Positions 1 to 7,614 are shown, counted from the first letter of the stretch. The stretch is DNA of 15,583 bases from CAVSWN01 sp046728115 (GCA_046728115.1 JBKPDW010000126.1:1-15583), one strand, 5' to 3'. Translations and numbers: made by a program. Notes: generated by a model from the sequence alone, not told the origin.

Positions 1-270
1 CCGCTGGAGGCAACGGATCGCGACGCCATCGTCGGAAGGTACGCCTTCGGGAGCGGTGCCCGCGACGTCTTCGAGGTCGATGTCGCTAACGATCAGCTCG
101 GCATCAATCGGCCGGGAGCGACCCGACGGCTTCTGCTGCACACCGGGGCGCTGGTGTTCTTCCCGAGCGGTGTGCCATCTGTGAAAATCGCCTTCGCACG
201 CACGTCGGGCAGTGTTACTCAGCTGACGGTTGCCGAACCGGACGTTTACATCACGGCGCGCCGGACCTGA
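1..270 (+). CDS. C-terminal fragment of an unidentified protein (5' end outside window)
   Basis: Frame 1 is open from the first base to TGA at 268-270, giving 89 residues that begin PLEATDRDAIVGRYAFG and end VYITARRT. The alternating hydrophobic pattern (FEVDVANDQL, RRLLLHTGALVFFP, VKIAFARTSG, VTQLTVAEPDVYI) suggests a small all-beta domain. The 'GRY.F' opening with a later 'F.P.G.P.VKI.F' resembles beta-domains that follow serine hydrolases or peptidases in Acidobacteriota. This is a loose resemblance from memory, not an identification. No catalytic motif lies in the visible part. A short hairpin with a T-run follows the stop, so the gene probably ends its own transcript. The frame is well supported; the function is not. 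Confidence 0.6.
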   Translation, partial: PLEATDRDAIVGRYAFGSGARDVFEVDVANDQLGINRPGATRRLLLHTGALVFFPSGVPSVKIAFARTSGSVTQLTVAEPDVYITARRT

Positions 271-276
271 CTCGGC

Positions 277-301
277 AGGGCGACCGCGCCGGGCCCTTTT
301 T
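277..301 (+). terminator. Candidate intrinsic terminator after the first gene
   Basis: AGGGC (277-281) pairs with GCCCT (293-297) around an 11-nt loop. The right arm runs straight into TTTTT (297-301), seven bases after the upstream stop codon. The stem is only 5 bp, so termination may be weak, but position and T-run fit a Rho-independent terminator. Confidence 0.45.
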
Positions 302-304
302 ACG

Positions 305-310
305 TCTAAT
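305..310 (+). promoter_or_regulatory. Candidate -10 element upstream of the ADOP permease
   Basis: TCTAAT matches the sigma70 -10 consensus at five of six positions. It lies about 90 nt before the permease start, in the gap after the preceding terminator. I see no convincing -35 hexamer at 16-18 nt spacing, so this is a weak call. Confidence 0.25.
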
Positions 311-391
311 TTCGGATGTGCGGATTCGCTCGCCTGAGGCTCGTGCTCCGCACGCTCGATGCGCTGCCTGAAAAGGGTAACGTCCCGCGCC

Positions 392-397
392 GGAGGG
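392..397 (+). promoter_or_regulatory. Ribosome binding site fixing the ADOP start
   Basis: GGAGGG ends three bases before ATG at 401. This picks 401 over the in-frame ATG at 359, which has no such site and would add 14 residues before the conserved family N-terminus (MDGLISDLRYTVRTL). Confidence 0.7.
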
Positions 398-400
398 CCC

Positions 401-2875
401 ATGGACGGTCTGATCAGCGACCTGCGCTATACGGTTCGAACGCTCGTCAAGGCTCCGGCGTTCACGCTCGCGGCAGTCGCTGCCCTGACGCTTGGCATCG
501 GCGCCAACACGGCAATCTTTTCGGTTGTCAACGCCGTCCTGCTGAAACCCGTCGCTGCTCCCGACCCGGACCGCGTCGTGTACTTCGTGAACACGTCGCC
601 GCGCGGGCCGGGCTCGGGCGCGTCGCCCGCCAAATTCGTGCATTGGAGCCACCAGACCGACGTCGTGCAGGACGCCTCCGCATTCCGCACAACGATCGTC
701 AACCACACGACCAGCGGCGAGCCCGAGCAGCTGCGCGCCGGCCAGGTGAGCGAGGCGTTCTTCCGTCTCTTCGGCGCGCGCGTTCTCCACGGTCGGACGT
801 TCACGCCCGAAGAGGATCGGCCGAACGCCGGAAAAGTGGCGGTGCTCGGCCACGGATTGTGGACCCGGCGCTTCGGCAGCGATCCGACCGTGGTCGGGCG
901 TTCGATTACGATCGGGGGCGAGCCGCACACGATCGTCGGCGTTCTGGCATCCGGCTTCGACGTCGAGGGCTTCGGCGGTCGGAATCCGGAGATCTGGATT
1001 CCCTTTCAAATCGATCCCAACTCGACCGATCAGGGACATTACTTCAGTGTGGTCGGACGACTGAACCCGGGCGTGACCGTGGATCAGGCCAAGGCACGGC
1101 TGCAGCTCTCCGCGCAGGAATTCCGCGCGCGCTTCCCGAACGCGCTCGGTCCAAATGCGGGCTTCAGCGTCGATCGCATGCGCGATGTGCTCGTGAGAAA
1201 CGTGCGATCGACTCTGCTCGTTCTGGCGGGTGCTGTCAGCTTCGTGCTGCTCATCGCCTGCGCGAACGTCGCCAATCTGCTCCTGGTGCGCGCCACCGGC
1301 CGCCGGCGTGAAATCGGTGTACGCGTGGCGCTCGGCGCCGGGCGCAGCCGCATCGTTCGGCAGCTCCTCACCGAGAGCGTCGTGCTGTCTATCGCCGGCG
1401 GAACTCTCGGCTTGTTTCTGGGCGTTGCGGGTATCCGCGCGCTGCTCTCGATCAACACGGCGAACCTACCCCGTGTCGGCGAAAACGGCGCGCTGGTGGC
1501 CGTGGATTGGCGCGTCGTGCTGTTTGCGCTGGGCGTCTCCATCGCAACCGGTGTTCTGTTCGGACTCATCCCGGCACTGCAGGCGTCGCGCACCGATCTC
1601 AGCTCGACCTTGAAGGAGAGCGCCGGCCGATCGGGGACGGGCTTCCGCCAGAACAAGGCGCGTGCAGTCCTCGTGGTCGTCGAGGTCGCGCTCGCGTTGA
1701 TTCTGCTCGTCGGATCGGGGCTGCTGATTCGCACATCGCTCGCCCTGAGCAGCGTCGACCCTGGATTCGACGCCGCGCACGTCCTGACGATGAGGATGTC
1801 GCTGAAGAACCCGAAATACAACCAGTCGGACGCCGTGGAGCGCCTCGTCGAGGACGGCGTCCAGCGCCTGCGCGCCGTTCCGGGCGTGGAGGCCGCCAGC
1901 GCGGCGTGCTGCGTTCCACTGGAAGGCGGATACGGCCTGGGCTTCGCCATTCAGGGCCGGCCGCTCAGCGACGGACCATTCCACGGCGGCGGCAGCTGGC
2001 TGACGGTATCACCGGGCTACTTCGAGGTCTTCAAGATCGCGATGAAGCGCGGGCGTTCGTTCGCCGAACACGACGACAGGCTGGCGCCGCCGGTCGTGAT
2101 CATCAACGAAGCCTTTGCGCGGCGGTATTTCAAGGACGGCGATCCCCTGAACGAGCGGCTCACGATCGGCTACGTGGGTACCTTCGGCATACGCGAATTC
2201 AAGGGCGAGCAGCCGCGTCAAATCATCGGCGTCGCGAGCGACGTGCGCGACGGCGCACTCAACAGCGAGCCGCAGCCGGCCATGTACACTCCCCAGGCGC
2301 AGCTGCCGGATGCGGCGAACCAGTTGAATCTCAGCATCACGCCGATGGCCTGGGTCGTGCGGACTCGAATGGCCCCCTACTCGGTCCGCGGCGCCATCGA
2401 GGAGCAGCTGCGCCAGGCAAGCGGTCTCCCCGTATCGGACGTGCGTTCGATGGACGACGTCGTGTCGCGATCGATTTCCCGTCAGCGATTCAACATGCTG
2501 CTGATGATGGTGTTCGGCATCTCCGCTCTTCTGCTTGCGGCGATCGGCATCTACGGCCTGATGGCGTACTCGGTCGAACAGCGCACACAGGAAATCGGCA
2601 TCCGACTCGCGCTCGGCGCGGACGACTCCACCGTGAGACAGATGATTCTCGTCCAGGGCATGCGGCTCGCGCTGGCGGGCGTCATCATCGGGCTGGCCGT
2701 GGCCTTCGGCCTCGCGCGCGTGATCGCGACGCTGCTGTACGGCGTCACCCCCCACGATCCGCTGGTGTTCGTCACCGTGCCGGCTGCCTTGACGGCGGTG
2801 GCGCTAGCCGGGGTGTGGCTGCCGGCGCGGCGGGCGGTCAAGGTCGATCCCGTCGTCGCGCTGCGCGCCGAGTAG
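401..2875 (+). CDS. ADOP-type duplicated ABC transporter permease (MacB/FtsX fold)
   Basis: This 824-residue inner-membrane protein belongs to the acidobacterial duplicated orphan permease group, in which two MacB/FtsX permease units are fused. It opens with the family N-terminus MDGLISDLRYTVRTL and a first membrane helix at about residues 20-45 (LTLGIGANTAIFSVVNAVLL). A periplasmic MacB_PCD-like region follows to about 265. The first FtsX core spans about 267-410 and includes the coupling-helix signature RRREIGVRVALGAGR. A second unit starts near 425 with the helix LVVVEVALALILLVGSGLL, has its own periplasmic region, and ends in a second FtsX core at about 697-824 (QEIGIRLALGADDSTVRQM). No ABC ATPase gene is adjacent, which is usual for this group. 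Whether it exports a substrate or transmits a mechanical signal is unknown. The start is set by GGAGGG at 392-397. Family assignment is firm; substrate is not. Confidence 0.93.
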   Translation: MDGLISDLRYTVRTLVKAPAFTLAAVAALTLGIGANTAIFSVVNAVLLKPVAAPDPDRVVYFVNTSPRGPGSGASPAKFVHWSHQTDVVQDASAFRTTIVNHTTSGEPEQLRAGQVSEAFFRLFGARVLHGRTFTPEEDRPNAGKVAVLGHGLWTRRFGSDPTVVGRSITIGGEPHTIVGVLASGFDVEGFGGRNPEIWIPFQIDPNSTDQGHYFSVVGRLNPGVTVDQAKARLQLSAQEFRARFPNALGPNAGFSVDRMRDVLVRNVRSTLLVLAGAVSFVLLIACANVANLLLVRATGRRREIGVRVALGAGRSRIVRQLLTESVVLSIAGGTLGLFLGVAGIRALLSINTANLPRVGENGALVAVDWRVVLFALGVSIATGVLFGLIPALQASRTDLSSTLKESAGRSGTGFRQNKARAVLVVVEVALALILLVGSGLLIRTSLALSSVDPGFDAAHVLTMRMSLKNPKYNQSDAVERLVEDGVQRLRAVPGVEAASAACCVPLEGGYGLGFAIQGRPLSDGPFHGGGSWLTVSPGYFEVFKIAMKRGRSFAEHDDRLAPPVVIINEAFARRYFKDGDPLNERLTIGYVGTFGIREFKGEQPRQIIGVASDVRDGALNSEPQPAMYTPQAQLPDAANQLNLSITPMAWVVRTRMAPYSVRGAIEEQLRQASGLPVSDVRSMDDVVSRSISRQRFNMLLMMVFGISALLLAAIGIYGLMAYSVEQRTQEIGIRLALGADDSTVRQMILVQGMRLALAGVIIGLAVAFGLARVIATLLYGVTPHDPLVFVTVPAALTAVALAGVWLPARRAVKVDPVVALRAE

Positions 2876-2893
2876 TGGCCTTCGCGCGCCTCA

Positions 2894-2899
2894 TATAAT
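2894..2899 (+). promoter_or_regulatory. Perfect TATAAT -10 element positioned for a leaderless MFS transcript
   Basis: TATAAT lies in the 30-nt gap between the permease stop and the transporter ATG at 2906, with six bases between the hexamer and the ATG. Transcription usually begins about seven bases after the -10, which would place the first base of the mRNA at or next to the A of the start codon. There is no purine-rich ribosome binding site before the ATG. No good -35 is visible at normal spacing. Confidence 0.5.
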
Positions 2900-2905
2900 G
2901 CGTCG

Positions 2906-4222
2906 ATGCCAGCACCCGGCGCGCGCCTGGTCGATGCCGATGTCAGCGGTGGCTCGCGCGCGCACGGCATCAGCGCGGCCGGCTGGCGCATCGTACTGCT
3001 CGCCAGCCTCGGTGGAACACTCGAGTTCTACGACTTCGTCATTTTCGGCATCTTCGCCAAGGACATCGGCGACGCGATATTTCCCAATCCAACCGAGCTG
3101 ATTTCGCTGATGGTGTCGTTTGCGACGTTCGCCGTCGGGTATTTCGCGCGGCCAATCGGCGGCATTGTCCTGAGTCACTTCGGCGATAGGTACGGCCGTC
3201 GGCGTGTATTCCTCGTGTCGCTGTTCGTGATGTCGGGCGCAACGTTGGGGATGGGACTCGTGCCATCGTTCGCAACTGCCGGCGCCGCTGCCAGCGCGCT
3301 GATGGTGACGCTGCGGCTCCTGCAGGGTTTCTGCCTTGGCGGGGAGTTGCCGGGCGCGTTGACCTACGTTGTGGAAACCGCGGCGGAGCACGCGCCGTTC
3401 GTGTGCGGCGTCGTGTTCTCGTGTGTGACGCTGGGCGTTGCGGCCGCGACTGGCGTCAGTCTCGCGGTCCGCACGTGGCTGCCGCCAGAGATGATCGCGA
3501 CGGTCGGCTGGCGCATCGCCTTCATTCTCGGAGGCCTGGGCGGTCTGGTCAGTTTCGTGCTCCGTCGATCGCTCGAAGAATCGCCTGAATTCGCGCGGAT
3601 GAAGGAACTGGCCGCTCGACAGCCCTTTGCCGAGGTGATGAAGAGCCACCTGTCGAAGGTCGCAATCGGCGTGTCGATCCTTGCGGCGACCGCCGGATTC
3701 AACGGGCTCTTCTTTGCACACATGGCGGCTTACACATCGGGCGTACTGCACTACGAACCTCGTCAGGCTGTCGTCGCGCAGACGATTGGAGTGGTCGTTC
3801 ACGCCGCCGGCATCTTCTTCGTAGGATGGCTTGCCGTTCGCGTCACTCCACGACTGCTGCTTCGTGCTGGAGCGGTCGTCCTGGCTGCGCTCGCGTTTCC
3901 GTTTTACAACGCGTTGGCAAACCATAGCGCGAACGCGACCGTATTGCTGATACTCGCGGGGCTGTGCGCAAGCCTCGTCAACGGCACCTTTGCCGTCCTC
4001 CTGACCGATCTCTTTCCAACACGGGTCCGGTTCAGCGGCGTCGCGCTCGGGTTCAACGTCGCCTTCACTGTCTTCAGCGGCACCGCGCCGCTCGTTGCGA
4101 CCAGCCTCATTCGTTCGACCGGTATAATCACCGCGCCGGCGTTGGTGATGATTGCGTGCGGCGCGTTGACACTGCTTGCCAGCTTTGGTCTCAGCTCGCG
4201 CGGCGGGCATGTTTGGAGATGA
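2906..4222 (+). CDS. MFS transporter, metabolite:H+ symporter (MHS) family
   Basis: This 438-residue cytoplasmic-membrane protein matches the MHS branch of the major facilitator superfamily (ProP, ShiA, KgtP, CitA relatives), which co-transport organic acids, osmolytes or similar small metabolites with protons. Supporting motifs are GGTLEFYDFVIFG in helix 1 (residues 36-48), ARPIGG (81-86), loop 2-3 motif A as GDRYGRRRVF (93-102), LQGFCLGGELPGA in helix 4, and the RRSLEESPEF end of the first half. About 12 hydrophobic segments are present and the length is typical. The substrate cannot be read. It begins 31 nt after the permease stop but probably has its own promoter (TATAAT at 2894-2899). 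The first ~25 residues are polar and the ATG has no Shine-Dalgarno sequence, which suggests leaderless translation. A later internal start is possible. It converges on the minus-strand membrane gene. Confidence 0.9.
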   Translation: MPAPGARLVDADVSGGSRAHGISAAGWRIVLLASLGGTLEFYDFVIFGIFAKDIGDAIFPNPTELISLMVSFATFAVGYFARPIGGIVLSHFGDRYGRRRVFLVSLFVMSGATLGMGLVPSFATAGAAASALMVTLRLLQGFCLGGELPGALTYVVETAAEHAPFVCGVVFSCVTLGVAAATGVSLAVRTWLPPEMIATVGWRIAFILGGLGGLVSFVLRRSLEESPEFARMKELAARQPFAEVMKSHLSKVAIGVSILAATAGFNGLFFAHMAAYTSGVLHYEPRQAVVAQTIGVVVHAAGIFFVGWLAVRVTPRLLLRAGAVVLAALAFPFYNALANHSANATVLLILAGLCASLVNGTFAVLLTDLFPTRVRFSGVALGFNVAFTVFSGTAPLVATSLIRSTGIITAPALVMIACGALTLLASFGLSSRGGHVWR

Positions 4223-4237
4223 GTGGCGTTTGTAGCG

Positions 4238-4256
4238 CCGACCCGTTCAGAGTCGG
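4238..4256. terminator. Weak hairpin between convergent genes
   Basis: CCGAC (4238-4242) pairs with GTCGG (4252-4256) over a 9-nt loop in the 34-nt gap between the transporter stop and the stop of the minus-strand membrane gene. There is no T-run on either strand, so a role as a bidirectional terminator rests mainly on position. Confidence 0.3.
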
Positions 4257-4760
4257 TTACAGCCGCGAACCTTCGAGTGTTGCGAGACCCATCGCCGCAA
4301 AGGCCGTTCCGAACATCACCCCGGACGCCACGAACAACCACGACCTGCCGGGCCAGACTTGTGACGACATCCCGACGATGACCGATCCGCTCAGCGCTGC
4401 AGGAATCCAGGCTGCCAGCTTGCGTGCCCGCCACCCAATGAGGCAGAGCGTCGATATAGCCACCGCAAAGATCAATGCGCCGGACGGATAGAGATCAAGG
4501 CCTGGTATCGCGCGACTCGATCGAATCAGCAGCATCCCGATGAGTGCCAGCGCGAACACAAAGCCGCCCGTCTTGCCGAGGTCCTCGTAACAGAGTTCAT
4601 AGAAACCCAGCACTCCTGCGAGAAGGAATACGTCCACGACGATGTAGATGGCCTGCAAGTGCGAGTCGGAGACGGCTAGGGGAAAGGAGGTCACAGCGCG
4701 CAGCGCTCCGCCGATGAAAGCCGCCATTCCACCGGCCCGAATCAGTGTGGCTCTGGTCAT
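4257..4760 (-). CDS. Small multi-pass membrane protein, unknown function
   Basis: This is a 167-residue, strongly hydrophobic protein. Segments that can span the membrane include AAFIGGALRAVTSFPLAV, IYIVVDVFLLAGVLGFY, GFVFALALIGMLLI, ALIFAVAISTLCLIGW, AAWIPAALSGSVIVG and LFVASGVMFGTAFAAMGL, so five or six helices are likely. No catalytic or binding motif stands out. The general look is that of small uncharacterised bacterial membrane proteins; I do not recognise a specific family. It starts at ATG 4760-4758, and the preceding sequence carries only a weak purine stretch, so the start is less certain than the frame. It converges on the MFS gene and is divergent from the hydrolase operon across a 230-nt gap. 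Confidence 0.75.
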   Translation of the reverse strand: MTRATLIRAGGMAAFIGGALRAVTSFPLAVSDSHLQAIYIVVDVFLLAGVLGFYELCYEDLGKTGGFVFALALIGMLLIRSSRAIPGLDLYPSGALIFAVAISTLCLIGWRARKLAAWIPAALSGSVIVGMSSQVWPGRSWLFVASGVMFGTAFAAMGLATLEGSRL

Positions 4761-4990
4761 ACGAGGCGGTCATTGAATCACAACTGTTCGGCCAAAGCAC
4801 GGCAACGAAGGCACACGCAAGAACCGCCCGACGCACTGAGCGGCCTGCCTGGCGTAATGCTCGACGGCACCTCTGTGTTCCCAGCGACCGTGCATGTCGA
4901 TTACTCGATCTGATTCAACATGCGCCAGTCGGTCTTTCCGGTTTTCTTTGCGATCGTTGCGCACTTTGCAGTCAAATTTGGGGGATCGCT
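4761..4990. other. Divergent intergenic region
   Basis: These 230 nt separate the minus-strand membrane gene from the hydrolase-ligase-polymerase run and must hold promoters for both. I see no clear -35/-10 pair. A spaced inverted repeat GCATGT (4892-4897) / ACATGC (4918-4923) flanks two copies of TCGAT and could be a regulator site. GGGGGA (4980-4985) is the hydrolase ribosome binding site. No credible small gene was found. Confidence 0.35.
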
Positions 4991-5758
4991 ATGCGCATCA
5001 CGCGGCGTCGATTTGGCGCAATGGCCGGCGGTGCGTGGGTGTCGCTTACCTCTGCCACGTGCGCGAGCCTGAGCGAGTCGTTCGCGACCGGCGATGGGCG
5101 GCTCACGGCACGGCCGCGCATCGGTGTCACGACAACGGGCGACGGTACGCACGCACTGGGTCTGGACCGCGACCGCGATGCGATCCTTCAGCTGCCCGCA
5201 AACGTCCCTCCAACGCCATTGCCCCTGATTGTGCTGCTGCACGGCGCCACCGGAAATGGTCAGGGCATCTTGCGGCGGGTGGGCGCCGCCGCCGGCGACG
5301 CGGGCATCGCGGTGCTCGCCCCCGACTCGCGCAACGGCACGTGGGACGCCATTCGTCAGGGCTTCGGCCCGGATGTCACGTTCCTCGACCGCGCGCTCGA
5401 GCGCGTATTCAATACCGTATCGGTGGATCCAGCGCGAATGGCGATAGGTGGCTTTTCCGACGGCGCCACATACGCGATCGCGCTTGGCTTGATCAATGGC
5501 GATCTGTTCCGGCGTGTGGTCGCGTTCTCGCCTGGGTTCATCGTTCCGCGCGAACCACACGGCAAGCCGGAGTTCTTCGTTTCGCATGGCACGAACGATC
5601 GCATCCTCCCAATCGATGAAACCAGCCGCGTGATCGTGCCGACGCTTCAACGCCACGGTTACACCGTCACATTCCGAGAATTCGACGGCGTGCATGAGGT
5701 ACCGGCCGCCATCGCGGCCGAGGGTTTGCGATGGGTGGCGGCAACGAAACCAGCGTAA
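4991..5758 (+). CDS. Tat-type exported alpha/beta hydrolase (esterase/phospholipase-like)
   Basis: This 255-residue protein has an N-terminus with consecutive arginines and a hydrophobic stretch (MRITRRRFGAMAGGAWVSLT), a plausible twin-arginine signal, so it probably acts outside the cytoplasm. The mature part is a compact alpha/beta hydrolase of the carboxylesterase/phospholipase or PHB-depolymerase kind. Visible features are the oxyanion region LIVLLHGATGNG (79-90), the nucleophile elbow GFSDG with Ser156, the acid Asp203 in HGTNDRILP, and His235 in DGVHEVP. The substrate is unknown. Start 4991 is chosen because GGGGGA lies five bases upstream and it gives a proper signal peptide; an open frame extends upstream to 4745 without coding character. 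Its last 28 nt overlap the ligase gene, so the two are probably co-transcribed although no functional link is obvious. Confidence 0.85.
   Translation: MRITRRRFGAMAGGAWVSLTSATCASLSESFATGDGRLTARPRIGVTTTGDGTHALGLDRDRDAILQLPANVPPTPLPLIVLLHGATGNGQGILRRVGAAAGDAGIAVLAPDSRNGTWDAIRQGFGPDVTFLDRALERVFNTVSVDPARMAIGGFSDGATYAIALGLINGDLFRRVVAFSPGFIVPREPHGKPEFFVSHGTNDRILPIDETSRVIVPTLQRHGYTVTFREFDGVHEVPAAIAAEGLRWVAATKPA
5720..5724 (+). promoter_or_regulatory. Ribosome binding site inside the hydrolase gene for the ligase
   Basis: GAGGG, six bases before ATG 5731, sits within the last codons of the hydrolase. It supports 5731 over the later in-frame ATG at 5785 (MAATLTQQ) and makes translation of the ligase coupled to the hydrolase likely. 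Confidence 0.6.
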
Positions 5759-6618
5759 AGCCGATTCCCGACTGGTTGGAACCGATGGCCGCCACGCTCA
5801 CACAGCAGCGGTTCACGGGTCCCGACTGGATTTTCGAGCGAAAGTTCGACGGCATCCGCGTGATTGCCTTCAAGCGCGGATCCGACGTTCGCCTGTTCTC
5901 ACGAAACCGGCTGCCTCAAGCAATCCCGCCGCTCGCGGACGCGATTGCGACCCTGCCGGTGCACGAAGCCATCCTCGACGGCGAAGTCACGTGGTCTCAC
6001 GGCGGCGTCGCCTATCACGTGTTCGACATCATGTGGCACGACGGACGAAGCGTCACGGCTCTGCCGCTCGAACGCCGCCGTGAGCTCCTCCAGGCGTTGC
6101 CTCTTCGGCCTCCGCTTCATCGCGTGGTGACGCTCGACGGACCGGAGCCGTGGGAACGTGCGCGCAGGGAGGGATGGGAAGGCGTTGTGGCCAAGCGGCG
6201 CGATTCGCCGTACGAGCATCGCCGGTCGCCGCACTGGCTCAAGATGAAATGCGAGGCATCGCAGGAGCTCGTCGTCGGGGGCTTCACCGATCCGCAGGGC
6301 GCGCGCGTCGGACTGGGAGCGCTGCTCGCCGGCTACTTCGACGGCGACGATCTGGTCTTCGCCGGAAAGATCGGGACGGGGTTCGACACCAGGCTGCTGC
6401 TGGATCTTCGAGCGCAACTGGACAAACTCGAAATCGCTCAGCCGCCGTTCACCAAGGGAACCGGGTTGCCGCGTCTTCGCGTTCATTGGGTGCGCCCGGA
6501 GATCGTGGAGCAGGCCGCCTACATCGAGTGGACGGTCCATGGCAAGCTGCGCCACCCGCGGCTGCTTGGCGTCCGCACCGACAAAACGGCGCGCGAGGTC
6601 GTCCGCGAAACACCGTGA
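5731..6618 (+). CDS. ligD: ATP-dependent DNA ligase, LigD ligase module (stand-alone)
   Basis: This 295-residue protein contains the nucleotidyltransferase and OB domains of the LigD ligase module, which seals DNA nicks and ends using ATP through a lysyl-AMP intermediate. Motif I is KFDGIR with adenylated Lys38, motif III ILDGEV (81-86), motif IIIa VFDIMW (97-102), motif IV EGVVAK (150-155) and motif V WLKMK (169-173). The OB domain includes GALLAGYFDGDDLVFAGKIG and ends with the family tail VRTDKTAREVVRE. In many bacteria this module is fused to a phosphoesterase and a polymerase. Here it stands alone, and its TGA lies inside the GTG start of the polymerase gene (GTGA, 6615-6618). The separate genes suggest a split LigD, presumably used with Ku in end joining. 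Ku is not in the window, so the pathway is inferred. Confidence 0.93.
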   Translation: MGGGNETSVKPIPDWLEPMAATLTQQRFTGPDWIFERKFDGIRVIAFKRGSDVRLFSRNRLPQAIPPLADAIATLPVHEAILDGEVTWSHGGVAYHVFDIMWHDGRSVTALPLERRRELLQALPLRPPLHRVVTLDGPEPWERARREGWEGVVAKRRDSPYEHRRSPHWLKMKCEASQELVVGGFTDPQGARVGLGALLAGYFDGDDLVFAGKIGTGFDTRLLLDLRAQLDKLEIAQPPFTKGTGLPRLRVHWVRPEIVEQAAYIEWTVHGKLRHPRLLGVRTDKTAREVVRETP

Positions 6619-7496
6619 TTACCCATCCAGAGAAGGTCCTCTTCCCGGCGGACGGTATCACCAAAGGCGAGCTCGCGAGCTATTACGAGCGCGTCGCGCT
6701 GCTCATGTTGCCGCACGTCCGCGACCGGCCGCTCACGATGGAGCGATATCCCTCGGGCATCGGCAAGAAGGGTTTCTTCCACAAGGACGTGTCGAAGGGA
6801 TTTCCTGCGTGGCTCGGCCGGATCGAGGCGCCCAAGAAGGATGGCACGGTCCACTACGCCGTTTTGTCCGACACCCGAAGCCTGCTCTGGATGGCGAACC
6901 AGAATTGCATCACGCCACATGTCTGGACGTCGCGGGCGCCGGCACTGTATCAACCGGACATCTGTGTGTTCGATCTCGATCCGTCAAGGGAGGACGAGCC
7001 TGACGTCCTGCGCGCTGCCGCCATGGCGCTCCGTAATTTTCTGCTCGATCTCGATCTACCAAGCTGGCTGAAGACCTCCGGTTCCAAAGGATTTCACATC
7101 GTTGTGCCGCTCGACGGGAACTCCCGGATGGGAGAGGTCGGCCGCTTTGCGCACAGCGTCGGCTCGATCCTCGTGAGACGTCATCCCGATATGCTGACCC
7201 AGGAGTTCAGCAAGGCGGATCGCGGCGGCCGCATCCTGGTCGACACGGGACGGAATGGGTACAGCGCGACTTTTGCCGCACCGTATGCGGTCCGCGCCAA
7301 GCCTGGTGCTCCCGTTTCCGCGCCTTGTCGCTGGGACGAGCTCGAGCGCGGCGAGGCGAGCCCGCAAACGTTCACGCTTCGGACGATGGCCGAGCGCATC
7401 GCTGCGATCGGGGATGTGTGGTCGGACATGCTGGCCGTCAAGCGTTCGCTTCGTCGCGCGCTGGAGCAAGTGCGAGATCTAAAAAAATTCCTCTGA
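6615..7496 (+). CDS. ligD: LigD-type primase/polymerase (PolDom), stand-alone
   Basis: This 293-residue protein is the LigD polymerase module of the archaeo-eukaryotic primase superfamily, which adds nucleotides at broken ends during end joining. It opens with the family signature THPEKVLFPADGITKGEL, then RPLTMERYPSGI and GFFHKD. The catalytic acids are in FDLDPS (Asp120, Asp122), followed by the triphosphate-binding SGSKGFHIVVP (155-165) and VDTGRNGY (third acid, Asp210), then APYAVRAKPGAPVSAP. The length is normal for the domain alone. GTG at 6615 is chosen because it overlaps the ligase stop as GTGA and precedes the first conserved residues by only a few codons. An open frame upstream to 6150 is a shadow of the ligase. 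There is no strong ribosome binding site, so translation is probably coupled. A single-base error splitting a fused Lig-Pol gene is possible but the clean junction argues against it. Confidence 0.92.
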   Translation: MITHPEKVLFPADGITKGELASYYERVALLMLPHVRDRPLTMERYPSGIGKKGFFHKDVSKGFPAWLGRIEAPKKDGTVHYAVLSDTRSLLWMANQNCITPHVWTSRAPALYQPDICVFDLDPSREDEPDVLRAAAMALRNFLLDLDLPSWLKTSGSKGFHIVVPLDGNSRMGEVGRFAHSVGSILVRRHPDMLTQEFSKADRGGRILVDTGRNGYSATFAAPYAVRAKPGAPVSAPCRWDELERGEASPQTFTLRTMAERIAAIGDVWSDMLAVKRSLRRALEQVRDLKKFL

Positions 7497-7585
7497 ATCG
7501 AGCAGTTTGACGGTACTATCTATACTCTCTGTGCAACTGCGCCCTCACCCCGACTTATGATGGAGCCAGTGCGGGGCTGGGTAGG

Positions 7586-7614
7586 TTGATCGCCTTCATA
7601 CTCCCGGCTCTAAA
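7586..7614 (+). promoter_or_regulatory. Candidate sigma70 promoter for the small secreted protein
   Basis: TTGATC (7586-7591) and TCTAAA (7609-7614) are separated by exactly 17 nt and each match the consensus at four of six positions. This would give a 5' untranslated region of about 70 nt before ATG 7690. It supports the gene being separate from the polymerase, which ends 193 nt upstream of that ATG. No small gene was found in the gap. Confidence 0.4.

Noticed and set aside
316..1311. ATG just downstream of TCTAAT at 305-310 as a leaderless gene
   Set aside because: The frame it opens is an Arg-rich shadow of the permease; the family N-terminus and a good ribosome binding site point to 401.
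1507..2898. 463-residue plus-strand frame inside the ADOP gene
   Set aside because: It is Arg-rich and featureless, out of frame with a clear permease, and a typical high-GC shadow.
2891..4210. 439-residue open frame on the minus strand opposite the MFS transporter
   Set aside because: Its composition is extremely rich in Arg, Glu, His and Gln with no family motif, and it exactly shadows a well-supported transporter gene; long antisense frames are expected at this GC content.
7481..7487. Run of seven A residues near the end of the polymerase gene as a programmed slippage site
   Set aside because: Slippage there would change only the last few residues, and no conserved extension or downstream structure is evident.
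7507..7526. TTGACG followed by TATACT as a promoter after the polymerase gene
   Set aside because: The hexamers are only 8 nt apart, far too close for a sigma70 promoter; the pair at 7586-7614 has correct spacing.
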